DNA of 64,000 bases from Synergistetes bacterium HGW-Synergistetes-1 (GTDB taxonomy: Bacteria > Synergistota > Synergistia > Synergistales > Synergistaceae): NCBI GenBank assembly GCA_002839185.1, contig PGXO01000005.1, positions 1 through 64,000 of the forward strand. The letters run 5' to 3'. The translations under genes and the position numbers were made by a program. This document shows positions 37,195 to 44,796 of this stretch, one piece after another. Under the pieces are notes generated by a model. It was not told where the DNA came from, did no database searches, and was given only the letters and a program-made list of their open reading frames with translations. How positions within the stretch are numbered: position 1 is the stretch's first letter; every line of letters starts with the position of its first letter.

Positions 37195-37233
37195 TAAGTT
37201 CGTCTGGCGTAATGCCGGACGAACTTACCGCCG
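37189..37233 (-). other. Long perfect hairpin after pstS (probable mRNA stabiliser or processed terminator)
   Basis: CGGCGGTAAGTTCGTC (37189-37204) pairs perfectly with GACGAACTTACCGCCG (37218-37233), extended by GGC/GCC in the loop. It lies 10 bases after the pstS stop. On the minus strand no U-tract follows; the inverted-repeat element starts at its foot. Confidence 0.85.
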
Positions 37234-37243
37234 GTCTTTCTAT

Positions 37244-38071
37244 CTATTTCATTTCCTGAAGGGAGACAAATCCTGTGCTGTTTACTATCTTCTGTCCCGC
37301 CGGGCTCTGCATGTAGCTGATGAAATCCAGCACATCGCCCTCAGGCCATCCGTTGGTGAACATGTAGAGGTAGCGTGAGAGGGGATACTTGCCGCTGCGT
37401 GCGCCTGCCGCTGTACCTGCTACTCCGTCAACTGCCAGGGCTTTCACTGACTTGCTTACATATCCCATACCCTCGTAGCCGATAGCGTTCTTATTCTGCG
37501 AAACTGCTGTCATCATGGCTCCGCTGGAGGCAGTTACCTGTGCTTTGGGGGTGACTCTTGTCTTTTCGCCCTTATCCATTATCATTTCCTGCCATGTGCC
37601 GTAGGTACCTGAACTGGTATCACGTCCGATAACCACTATGGGGCTGTCGCTTCCGCCAACCTGCTTCCAGTTCGTGACCTTGCCGGAATAGATATCCTTA
37701 AGCTGAGCCTTTGTGAGTGACTTGACCGGATTTGAGGGGTGCACTACCGGAACAAGACAGTCAAGAGCGACTGCAAAGGGCACCGGATAGACTTTTTTAT
37801 CCATGCATGATTTGATTTCCGAATCCTTTATGAACCTGGAGGCGTTCGCGATCTGGGCGCTGCCGTCGGCAAGGGACTTGAATCCGTTGCCTGTACCGGT
37901 ACCTGAGACTGAGAATTTTACATTTGGATTCTGCTTTGAAAACTGCTCTGCCGCAGCCTGTCCAAAGGGAAGTACCGTCGTCGATCCGTCCATAACTATC
38001 TGACCTGCAAATGCGGCTGCTGATAGAGACATTACTGCGATCATTACTGCTGCAAAAATTATTTTTCTCAT
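37244..38071 (-). CDS. pstS: Phosphate ABC transporter substrate-binding protein
   Basis: A 275-residue periplasmic protein. The signal peptide (MRKIIFAAVMIAVMSLSAAAFAG) is clear. Phosphate-binding segments are visible: DGSTTVLPF at the mature N-terminus, GTGTGNGFKSL and RDTSSGTYGTW. The ATG at 38071 follows GGAGG by ten bases; the frame to 38224 runs through the promoter. It is the first gene of the pst-pho operon and has a Pho-box-like promoter. Confidence 0.96.
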   Translation of the reverse strand: MRKIIFAAVMIAVMSLSAAAFAGQIVMDGSTTVLPFGQAAAEQFSKQNPNVKFSVSGTGTGNGFKSLADGSAQIANASRFIKDSEIKSCMDKKVYPVPFAVALDCLVPVVHPSNPVKSLTKAQLKDIYSGKVTNWKQVGGSDSPIVVIGRDTSSGTYGTWQEMIMDKGEKTRVTPKAQVTASSGAMMTAVSQNKNAIGYEGMGYVSKSVKALAVDGVAGTAAGARSGKYPLSRYLYMFTNGWPEGDVLDFISYMQSPAGQKIVNSTGFVSLQEMK

Positions 38072-38104
38072 TATTCTTCTCCTCCTGTGATCTGTAATAT
38101 ATGA

Positions 38105-38158
38105 AGTATAGAGTGAGAAAGTTAACGCAGTATTTAATCTGTGTAACAGAAATGTAAA
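38105..38158 (-). promoter_or_regulatory. Pho-box-like promoter of pstS
   Basis: On the minus strand two TTACA units begin 11 bases apart (38157-38153 and 38146-38142). They are followed by degenerate repeats at the same period, ending with GTTAAC (38126-38121). A -10 TATACT (38110-38105) lies ten bases downstream, with no -35 consensus. This is the layout of PhoB-activated promoters. The -10 to ATG distance is about 34 bases. Confidence 0.7.
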
Positions 38159-38180
38159 GGCTCCGGCAAATGCATAAGTT

Positions 38181-38212
38181 AAAAAAAAGGCAGAAAGCCG
38201 AAGCTTCTGCCC
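38181..38212 (-). terminator. Terminator of the secreted coiled-coil gene
   Basis: GGCAGAAGC pairs with GCTTTCTGCC (one bulge) around a TTCG loop, followed on the minus strand by eight T. It insulates the pstS promoter. Confidence 0.9.
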
Positions 38213-38232
38213 TTTTGATCTCAATGTTTGTG

Positions 38233-38988
38233 TTATTGCTGTTTTGCCAGTTCGTCCAGTCGCGTCTGAACCGTTGTTATCTCGTCGTTTATCCCCTGAA
38301 GCTGTTTTTCATGCTCCGCCTTGTCCTTGCGGAGCTTTTCAAGGCGCTTCAGGAGGCGGTCCGTTTCAAAGCGCGCCGCAGTCTTGCCCTGATAGAGCTT
38401 GGATGGGTCATCGTTGCCAACATCCCAGACGAATTGCGTATCAGATCCGTTTGTAAGCGGACTTATACTCGGACTCAATTCAAGTCTTACGCTCTTTACT
38501 CCGGCAAGAAGATCTTTGCCTGTCTTCTCATCATAACGGGGGAAATATACAAGGCCGTTCTTTTTGCCCTGAAATTTAAAATTGAAGCGCTTATCGTAAT
38601 CAACAGGCTTATACAGCTTATTCCCTATCCTGAGCTTCACCATGATGTCAAATGGGCCGAGGAACATAGTTGGAGCATTGTTTATAAACTCTATCTCTAT
38701 AGGTATCATTTCATCAAGCTTAAGTGCTCCCAAAAAGTTGTATTTGTAATTTTCAGCCTCACTATCTGTCCAGAGATTTGCCTGCGCTTCTTTCTGCATG
38801 AGTGCCTCAATGTACTCCGCAGAATAATAAGTGGCTTTGATCTCAAGATTTGCTCCATCCTCGTCAACTATTTTACGATTCTTTGTCCAGCGCTGAAGGA
38901 CCTGATCATATGCGGCAGCATCAGCAGCCGCTGCTGGCATCAAAGAACAAAAAAACATAAACAACACAAAACAGACTATCTTTTTCAA
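38233..38988 (-). CDS. Secreted protein with C-terminal coiled coil, unknown function
   Basis: 251 residues, not recognised. A signal peptide (KKIVCFVLFMFFCSLMPAAAADA) precedes a beta-rich domain (IPIEIEFINNAPTMFLGPFD, KLRIGNKLYKPVDYDKRFNFKF). A 40-residue coiled coil follows (DRLLKRLEKLRKDKAEHEKQ onward). The TTG start at 38988 follows AGAGGAG by eight bases; an ATG at 39027 has none. It is a single-gene unit just downstream of the porin, in the same direction, with its own terminator. Confidence 0.75.
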   Translation of the reverse strand: MKKIVCFVLFMFFCSLMPAAAADAAAYDQVLQRWTKNRKIVDEDGANLEIKATYYSAEYIEALMQKEAQANLWTDSEAENYKYNFLGALKLDEMIPIEIEFINNAPTMFLGPFDIMVKLRIGNKLYKPVDYDKRFNFKFQGKKNGLVYFPRYDEKTGKDLLAGVKSVRLELSPSISPLTNGSDTQFVWDVGNDDPSKLYQGKTAARFETDRLLKRLEKLRKDKAEHEKQLQGINDEITTVQTRLDELAKQQ

Positions 38989-39121
38989 TAAAACTGCTCC
39001 TCTCCGTTTGGGCAATAAGCATGCCACAAGTATATCTAAATATATCAGTTATGACTATAGTTTTATAGATCAAATGGAGCATCATGTAAAGAGCAGAATT
39101 TATGAAACATGGATAATTGCC

Positions 39122-39158
39122 ACTAAAAAAGGAGCCCTTTCGGGCTCCTTTTTAAAGC
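39122..39158 (-). terminator. Terminator of the SLH porin gene
   Basis: AAAAAGGAGCCC pairs with GGGCTCCTTTTT around a TTTC/GAAA loop; T-runs flank both strands. It lies ten bases after the porin stop. Confidence 0.93.
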
Positions 39159-39167
39159 AAGTTAAAA

Positions 39168-40682
39168 CTAGAAGCTTACGTTGGTACGGAAACGAACTAC
39201 GCTTTCCTTACCATCGACAACGTTGAGAAGACCTGTTCCGTGGTCAACCTGATCGTAACCAAGTTCGAAGTAGATTGCCGGTGAGTACTGGTAACCAATA
39301 CCAAGACCCCATTCTGTCGCATCATCTACACCAACTGTGTCAGCCTTGAAGTTTGCATAACGGAGGTATGAGCTCCACTTGTCGTTCCACTTCTGGTCAG
39401 CCTTAACAAAGAGGAACTTGCTGGTTCCGTTATCGGTAAGAAGGTTACGTCCAACATAGTCATAGTTGCTTCCGCCGATAGCATAACGGTCGTTGAGTGC
39501 ATTCCAGAAATTGTTGTGCTGCTGGCTGTATTCGATCCAGAGAGAGGTGAACTTAAGGGCATCCTGTTTGACTTCGAGAATAGCCTTCCATGCGTTCGGG
39601 CTGCTGTCAAATCCGCCGGCGAGGTCTGTGCCGAGGTTCTGCCAGTAGTACTGACCTTTCAACGCGATGTTCGGGGTGAAACTGAAGCCTGCGTAGGCTG
39701 TGTAAGTCTTCGCATCCCAGTCACCGACAGACTGATCATGGTCTACTGTCATCCAGTAACCTGTGAGTCCGCCGAAGAACTTCTCGTTGGGCTGGAAGTG
39801 GAGGTCAAGAGCGTATGTCATTGCTTCGCCTTCAAAACCAATCATGGGGTCAAGGCTGTCAGAAGCGTCGTTACGGCCAACGATGAGTGTGGAATCCATC
39901 ATGCCCCAGCTCTTCTTGAAGCGGAAACCGTCTGTGCGGAAGTCTCCGAAGATTGCGTCGTTGTCAGCGTAGAGACCGTAATCGCCTTCAAAGTCGACTG
40001 CAAAACGTCCAACGCGGAATGCGATGTCATAGGGAAGCTTCGTGTCTACATAAATGTGCGACCAGCGAAGTCCGCCTTCATCTCCAAGACCTTCGAAATT
40101 ATTTGCTGCTGCATTATAATCACCTGCAGAATCGCCGCCTACACGCATCTGAGCATAGAAGCTGGTGTTTTCGTCGATCTGTTTCGTGAGGAACAGACGG
40201 AAACGCTCTTTGTTGAACTCGTTTTTGCCGCCGTTTGTGTAGAGATATGCGCCGCTGTCGCTGCTTGCAAACTTAGCGTCGAAACGGAACTGTCCGCGGA
40301 TCTTCCATCCGCCGATGCCGTCTTCGAGGACTGCTACACGTTTGTCAAGTTTGTCAACTTTCACGCCGAGTGCGTCGAGTTCGTCTTTGAATTCCATGAC
40401 GAGCTTCTTCAGCATTTCGAGATCCTGCTTGCTTGCCTTTTCAGCGTCTACCTTCGCGAGTGCGCGGGCTACAACTGATGCAACTTCGTAACGTGTTGCG
40501 GGCTGGGCGCCTTTGAATGCGCCGTCGGGATAACCGGATACTACGCCGCGTGCTGCGAGCTGTGCTACTGCATCATATGCCCAGTGGCCTGCGGGTACAT
40601 CCATGAACGGGTTTGCTGCGAATGCCGGTGCTGCGAATGCTACCAGCGCGATTACTGCAAATACTGCCAAAAATTTCTTCAT
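39168..40682 (-). CDS. SLH-domain outer-membrane porin (OmpM/SlpA type)
   Basis: A 504-residue outer-membrane protein. In order: signal peptide (cleaved after APAFA); one SLH domain (NPFMDVPAGHWAYDAVAQLA to about residue 80), which ties the protein to the cell wall; a short coiled coil (residues about 85-120); then a beta-barrel of alternating aromatic strands ending in Phe. Such porins are the main outer-membrane proteins of Synergistota, Negativicutes and Thermotogota. The ATG at 40682 follows AAGGGGG. Codon use is strongly biased, which fits high expression. The leader is about 280 bases. Confidence 0.93.
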   Translation of the reverse strand: MKKFLAVFAVIALVAFAAPAFAANPFMDVPAGHWAYDAVAQLAARGVVSGYPDGAFKGAQPATRYEVASVVARALAKVDAEKASKQDLEMLKKLVMEFKDELDALGVKVDKLDKRVAVLEDGIGGWKIRGQFRFDAKFASSDSGAYLYTNGGKNEFNKERFRLFLTKQIDENTSFYAQMRVGGDSAGDYNAAANNFEGLGDEGGLRWSHIYVDTKLPYDIAFRVGRFAVDFEGDYGLYADNDAIFGDFRTDGFRFKKSWGMMDSTLIVGRNDASDSLDPMIGFEGEAMTYALDLHFQPNEKFFGGLTGYWMTVDHDQSVGDWDAKTYTAYAGFSFTPNIALKGQYYWQNLGTDLAGGFDSSPNAWKAILEVKQDALKFTSLWIEYSQQHNNFWNALNDRYAIGGSNYDYVGRNLLTDNGTSKFLFVKADQKWNDKWSSYLRYANFKADTVGVDDATEWGLGIGYQYSPAIYFELGYDQVDHGTGLLNVVDGKESVVRFRTNVSF

Positions 40683-41207
40683 AATAATGTACAACCCCCT
40701 TGGTTGTTTTTTTGAATTTTTTTATATCGCAGACGATCTGCGCGGGGGGGTCGCCTCTAAACAGAAACAAGTCTCCAAGGTTTCCTCTTTCCTGTTTCGC
40801 GGCTCTCTCCCATGTTTCGCATCTGCCTTATCATTCTGCTCTCCTTTATTGGCGGGGGTTGTGTTCCACCACCTTTCGTGCCGTCAAGGGTCTTTGCAGA
40901 AGTCCAAGCTATTTGGGGTCCAAATTGTCAAGATTCGGATTTATGCGGGAATATCCCGCTCTGTAAGATTATACAAGTATTTCTACTGTGTCATATAGGT
41001 CTGTAGGCTCATTTTTCCATATAAGCCTCTCGCTGACAGGGTTTAAGGAACATATCCCTGCAAAAACTGCCTTCAGCCTGATGATTTTCAAATTATAGCA
41101 GATAGGACATCTGTCATAACAAATCAATTGCTTTCTGGGTTTCATTTTATCTGCAGCAAACTGATTTGCCTCTATAATTATTGATCATCTTATCCGGAGG
41201 TACTGAT
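40683..41207. other. 525-base gap: porin leader and divergent promoters
   Basis: On the minus strand a TATAAT (40973-40968) gives a porin start site near 40961. A perfect hairpin GCGGGA-ATA-TCCCGC (40945-40959) would then form the very 5' end of the mRNA. The remaining 260 bases of leader contain a C/G-run near 40745 and no obvious gene. On the plus strand TATAAT (41173-41178) precedes the oxidoreductase gene. Confidence 0.5.
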
Positions 41208-43091
41208 ATGCGATCGGAATGGAAAATAACCGCCTGCCCGCACGACTGCCCCTGTGCCTGTACTATCTGGGCCAGATATCGTGACAGTAAGGTCGAAATG
41301 AAACCCCATGATAATAATAAATGGACGGAGTTCATATGCCCAAAGGGGCTCCGTTATGCTGAACGGGTTTTTGACCCCAGAAGGCTAAAGACTCCTCTGC
41401 TTAGATCAGGCAGCGGCTGGGAAGAGGTCACTTGGGAAAAAGCATGGTCCATCTGGGCAGACAAGGTTTCTTCGGGGATATCTGAGTCAGGTCCCCTATC
41501 TTTGATGTATTACTCAAGCGCCGGATCCATGTACTTTTCAAAGGGACTTATCCCGCATATTTTCAATGAACTGGGAGGATACACAGGAACAAGGGGATCG
41601 CTCTGTTCAAGCATCGGATCATCGGGACTTAAGGACGCCACTCTGGGATGGGGTGTTCCGTTCCTGACTCCTGAACTTCAGTCTGAGGCAAAGGGCATAA
41701 TGCTTTGGGGAAGAAATTCCCTTGTAACGCAACCACAGATAAGGCAGGTCTTCCGCAAAGTACGAGAAAATGGCGGCGAAATAGCATCCCTTGAGGTAAG
41801 AAAGACTGAGACTATGGAAAACTCAGACAGGTCATGGTACATTGCTCCCGGAGGAGATTTTGCCCTGGCTGCATGGCTGTGCAAAAAAATGATCAGTTTG
41901 GGTGCATCTTCTCACGTATGGGAGAGCAGGGTCATAAATTACGAGGAATTCCTTGCTCACCTCATAAGTCTTGACGAAAAAAAACTTCTTGAAACTGCCG
42001 GAATAGATGAAAAAACTGCAAAAGAAATATTATCCTGGCTGATGAAGTTCCGGCCTGTGACACATATGCCATCTTACGGGTCCCAAAGATATCTCCACGG
42101 AGACATGCAGTTTAAGTGGATGTTTGCCTTATCTGTGATCTCAGGCGGCTTCGAAGATCCGCGTTCAGGCCTCAGTTTCGGAAAATACGAGCATGCGCTC
42201 TTTCCAAAAGAACTTATCCCCCGTTCTGACGATGTACGTAAATTCGGAACAGGCACGATGGGAAAAGAAATCCTTGATGCCTCACCAAAGATAAATGTGC
42301 TTCACATAACAAATGCAGACCCTGTTATGCAGAACCCCGGCAGTTCCGGCATAGTCAGGGCCATGAGATCGGTCCCGTTCAAGGTATGCACAGAAATATT
42401 CATGACCGAGACCGCGAAGGAGTGCGACCTTGTCCTGCCTGCAGCGACATATCTGGAAGAGGGGCATGACTGGCTCGGTTCATACTGGCACAGCTTCCTC
42501 GTCAGGAGCGAGAAGATCGTCGAGCCTCAGGGAATGGTAAAGTCTGACATAGAGATCTATGACGGACTGGCAAAGACCCTTGGACTGAAGACCAACCTGA
42601 TAGAATTATATGAAGAAATGGACAGGCTGATGCTTAGTGGAAAGAGACTGGAAAAGGTGTCAGAAGGACTTTATGAATGGCAGGAGCCCATATACTGGAC
42701 CGACCGCGGAACTATGGCGAAACTGCCTGCCAATATTCCTGCACTGCGTGTTAGTGAAAAGGAAGAACTGAGGCTTGTCACCTTCCACGTGAAAGATTAT
42801 ATCAACGGACACAGCTGCGATGCCCCAAGCATACCGGATATCCCTGATATATATTTGTCACCTGATGATATGGAAAAGATCAGTCTGGAAGAGGGCGATA
42901 TGGTAACAGTCTATTCAAGGACAGGAGAACACATCGTAATGCGCACAAAGAGAGATGCTTCACTCAGAAAAGGCCTCGCTTCAGCAAAGCAGGGCGTGCC
43001 CGGCATAAACTTTCTAACAGAAGCACAGGAAGCTCCCGGCTGCGGAGCCCCCTATGCGGACACTTTTGTAAAGATCGAAAAAATCATTTAG
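41208..43091 (+). CDS. Molybdopterin oxidoreductase (DMSO reductase family), single subunit
   Basis: A 627-residue enzyme with bis-molybdopterin cofactor. The N-terminal [4Fe-4S] motif is CPHDCPCAC with a fourth cysteine in FICPKG. TRGSLCSSIG likely supplies the metal ligand. The C-terminal domain carries SPDDMEKISLEEGDMVTVYSR, the usual dinucleotide-binding beta-barrel. There is no Tat signal and no electron-transfer or anchor subunit nearby, so it is a cytosolic enzyme of unknown substrate. The ATG follows GGAGG. ACPHDCPCAC has an extra cysteine between the second and third ligands. Confidence 0.85.
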   Translation: MRSEWKITACPHDCPCACTIWARYRDSKVEMKPHDNNKWTEFICPKGLRYAERVFDPRRLKTPLLRSGSGWEEVTWEKAWSIWADKVSSGISESGPLSLMYYSSAGSMYFSKGLIPHIFNELGGYTGTRGSLCSSIGSSGLKDATLGWGVPFLTPELQSEAKGIMLWGRNSLVTQPQIRQVFRKVRENGGEIASLEVRKTETMENSDRSWYIAPGGDFALAAWLCKKMISLGASSHVWESRVINYEEFLAHLISLDEKKLLETAGIDEKTAKEILSWLMKFRPVTHMPSYGSQRYLHGDMQFKWMFALSVISGGFEDPRSGLSFGKYEHALFPKELIPRSDDVRKFGTGTMGKEILDASPKINVLHITNADPVMQNPGSSGIVRAMRSVPFKVCTEIFMTETAKECDLVLPAATYLEEGHDWLGSYWHSFLVRSEKIVEPQGMVKSDIEIYDGLAKTLGLKTNLIELYEEMDRLMLSGKRLEKVSEGLYEWQEPIYWTDRGTMAKLPANIPALRVSEKEELRLVTFHVKDYINGHSCDAPSIPDIPDIYLSPDDMEKISLEEGDMVTVYSRTGEHIVMRTKRDASLRKGLASAKQGVPGINFLTEAQEAPGCGAPYADTFVKIEKII

Positions 43092-43116
43092 TAGCAAGCA
43101 AGTCACTATTCAAAGG

Positions 43117-43150
43117 GAGAGGAGCATTCCAAAAAGGCCCTCTCTTATTT
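43117..43150. terminator. Weak bidirectional hairpin between oxidoreductase and sir2
   Basis: GAGAGG pairs with CCTCTC around about 17 bases, followed by a T-rich tract on the plus strand. It lies between two converging stops. Confidence 0.5.
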
Positions 43151-43154
43151 TGGT

Positions 43155-43886
43155 CTATTTCATATAACCTGCGACTTTTTCGAGATAGTTCCCTATCCCT
43201 TCGTGCACGACCAGATCTGCTATTTTATCAAGCGGAGTTGATTCCCTGTTGATTATTATCAGCTTAGCTCCGCTGTTTTTCGCCTGACGCGGAAAGTAAT
43301 TGGCTGGAGAGACGACCAGTGATGAACCAAGGACTACAAATGTTTCGCAGTCGGAGCTCCACTCGTCGGCAAGCCTCAGCGGTCCGTCCGGAAGCATCTC
43401 CCCGAAGAGGACAACACCCGGGCGCAGCAAACCTCCACAGTCACATTTTTTACCCTCGAGGAAAAATTCTTTCTCCCATGTCTTTCCGCAGGAATGGCAC
43501 CTGACTGGCTCAAGGCTTCCGTGAAGCTCTGCGATTTTGACCGAACCTGCCTTCTGGTGAAGCCTGTCGACGTTCTGGGTGATTATCCCAGTCACGTAGC
43601 CTTCAGCCTCCCATTCCGCAATGTATTTGTGCCCTTTGTTAGGCTGTACGCTCTCGGGTACATAAAGCCTGGATCTATAGAACTCCAGGAATGATTCATA
43701 ATCATGTTCGAGCGTGTTTACTGAGGCGTACTGCATGGGGTCGACATGAGCCCACAAGCCCTCTTTCGACCTGAAGTCGGCAAGCCCCGATTCTGTACTG
43801 AGTCCTGCACCGCTAAAGACGACGACTCTGCTTTTTTTTATCTGTTCCGCAAACCATTTGGCTCCGCTCTCGATATCCATATCCAT
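43155..43886 (-). CDS. Sir2-family NAD-dependent protein deacylase (sirtuin)
   Basis: A 243-residue sirtuin. The NAD-binding GAGLSTESGLADFR near residue 26, TQNVDRLHQKAG, catalytic His in ELHGSLEPVRC, and two zinc pairs (CHSCGK, KCDCGG) are complete. Sirtuins remove acetyl or other acyl groups from lysine using NAD. The Arg/Tyr pair of desuccinylases is not evident. The ATG follows GGGAGG. It lies four bases after folD and ends the larC-folD-sir2 operon. Confidence 0.9.
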   Translation of the reverse strand: MDMDIESGAKWFAEQIKKSRVVVFSGAGLSTESGLADFRSKEGLWAHVDPMQYASVNTLEHDYESFLEFYRSRLYVPESVQPNKGHKYIAEWEAEGYVTGIITQNVDRLHQKAGSVKIAELHGSLEPVRCHSCGKTWEKEFFLEGKKCDCGGLLRPGVVLFGEMLPDGPLRLADEWSSDCETFVVLGSSLVVSPANYFPRQAKNSGAKLIIINRESTPLDKIADLVVHEGIGNYLEKVAGYMK

Positions 43887-43890
43887 GAGA

Positions 43891-44796
43891 TCACTCCTCC
43901 CTTAATTTTTTCAGGTCAGGAAGCAACAGGCTCTTCCCCAGTCTGCGCCTCGTGGCACAGAGAAGGAGATTCGCCAGCAGCAGGGAGACCGTTATGGGTC
44001 CCACACCTCCCGGAACCGGACTCAGCGCCTCGACACGCCCCTCTGCACCTTTTGCCACATCCCCTACCAGTTTTCCCTCTTCTGTGACATTAGTTCCGAC
44101 ATCGACCACCCAAGCATGGGATGGCAGTATCTCCGGGTCTACCATGCCTGCTACTCCTGCGGCAGCAATAACCAGATCCGAACCGGCAAGCACGTCTTTG
44201 AGCTGCTCAGAGGAAGTCCTTGTGTGGCATACAGTCACCGTAGCATGCCTGTGCATGAGCATCAGCGCGACAGCCTTGCCAACGTTTGGGCTCCTGCCAA
44301 TAACAGCGCACCTGCTTTGCTCAAAAGAGCTCCTGCCATACCATTCAAGCAGCGAGATCGCCGCCCATGCTGTACATGGAAGAGGAATGGCTGTTTCGCC
44401 AAGATACAATCTGCCAAGGTTTTCCGGATGGACGCCTTCAACATCCTTTCCTGATGGAAGGCCGTTCAGTATCTCGTCAACAGGCCAACCCTTCGGAAAT
44501 GGGGTCTGCAGTATTATTCCGTCAACTTCCTGATTTCTGCCTATCGCCGCCAGTTTTTTCAAAAAATCTTCTTTTGGAATATCACAGTCAAATTTTTCCA
44601 GTCTGGCTGATATGCCTGCCTCATTAGAGGCTTTCAGCTGGTTTCTGATGTACCTTTCAGCAGCAGGGTTATCACCCACCTGGACTGTCACCATTTGAGG
44701 CACCCAACCGTCTCTTACTCTGATGGCATCGACCGAAGCCGCTACCCAGTCCTTAATTTTTTTCGAAGTGATCCTGCCATCAAGTATCAGTGTCAT
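43891..44796 (-). CDS. folD: FolD: methylenetetrahydrofolate dehydrogenase, catalytic Lys replaced
   Basis: 301 residues matching FolD, which normally interconverts methylene-, methenyl- and formyl-tetrahydrofolate. It has TPFPKGWPVDEIL, KDVEGVHPENLGRL, VIGRSPNVGKAVALML and PVPGGVGPITVSLL. The catalytic Y-x3-K site reads YIRNQ, with Gln in place of the lysine essential for cyclohydrolase. The folate-binding KDVDG is KDVEG. It may therefore be dehydrogenase-only, with a separate FchA expected elsewhere. Its start overlaps larC by four bases. Confidence 0.88.
   Translation of the reverse strand: MTLILDGRITSKKIKDWVAASVDAIRVRDGWVPQMVTVQVGDNPAAERYIRNQLKASNEAGISARLEKFDCDIPKEDFLKKLAAIGRNQEVDGIILQTPFPKGWPVDEILNGLPSGKDVEGVHPENLGRLYLGETAIPLPCTAWAAISLLEWYGRSSFEQSRCAVIGRSPNVGKAVALMLMHRHATVTVCHTRTSSEQLKDVLAGSDLVIAAAGVAGMVDPEILPSHAWVVDVGTNVTEEGKLVGDVAKGAEGRVEALSPVPGGVGPITVSLLLANLLLCATRRRLGKSLLLPDLKKLREE

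Larger units (their letters stand above)
36887..37243. other. 357-base gap between pstC and pstS
   Basis: No gene is seen. It holds MITE-like copy 2 (36960-37194) and a perfect long hairpin (37189-37233) directly after pstS. Confidence 0.75.

Noticed and set aside
39516-40478. 320-codon plus-strand frame opposite the SLH porin
   Set aside because: It results from the strong codon bias of the highly expressed porin. It has an odd V/C/E-rich composition, no ribosome site and no recognisable fold.
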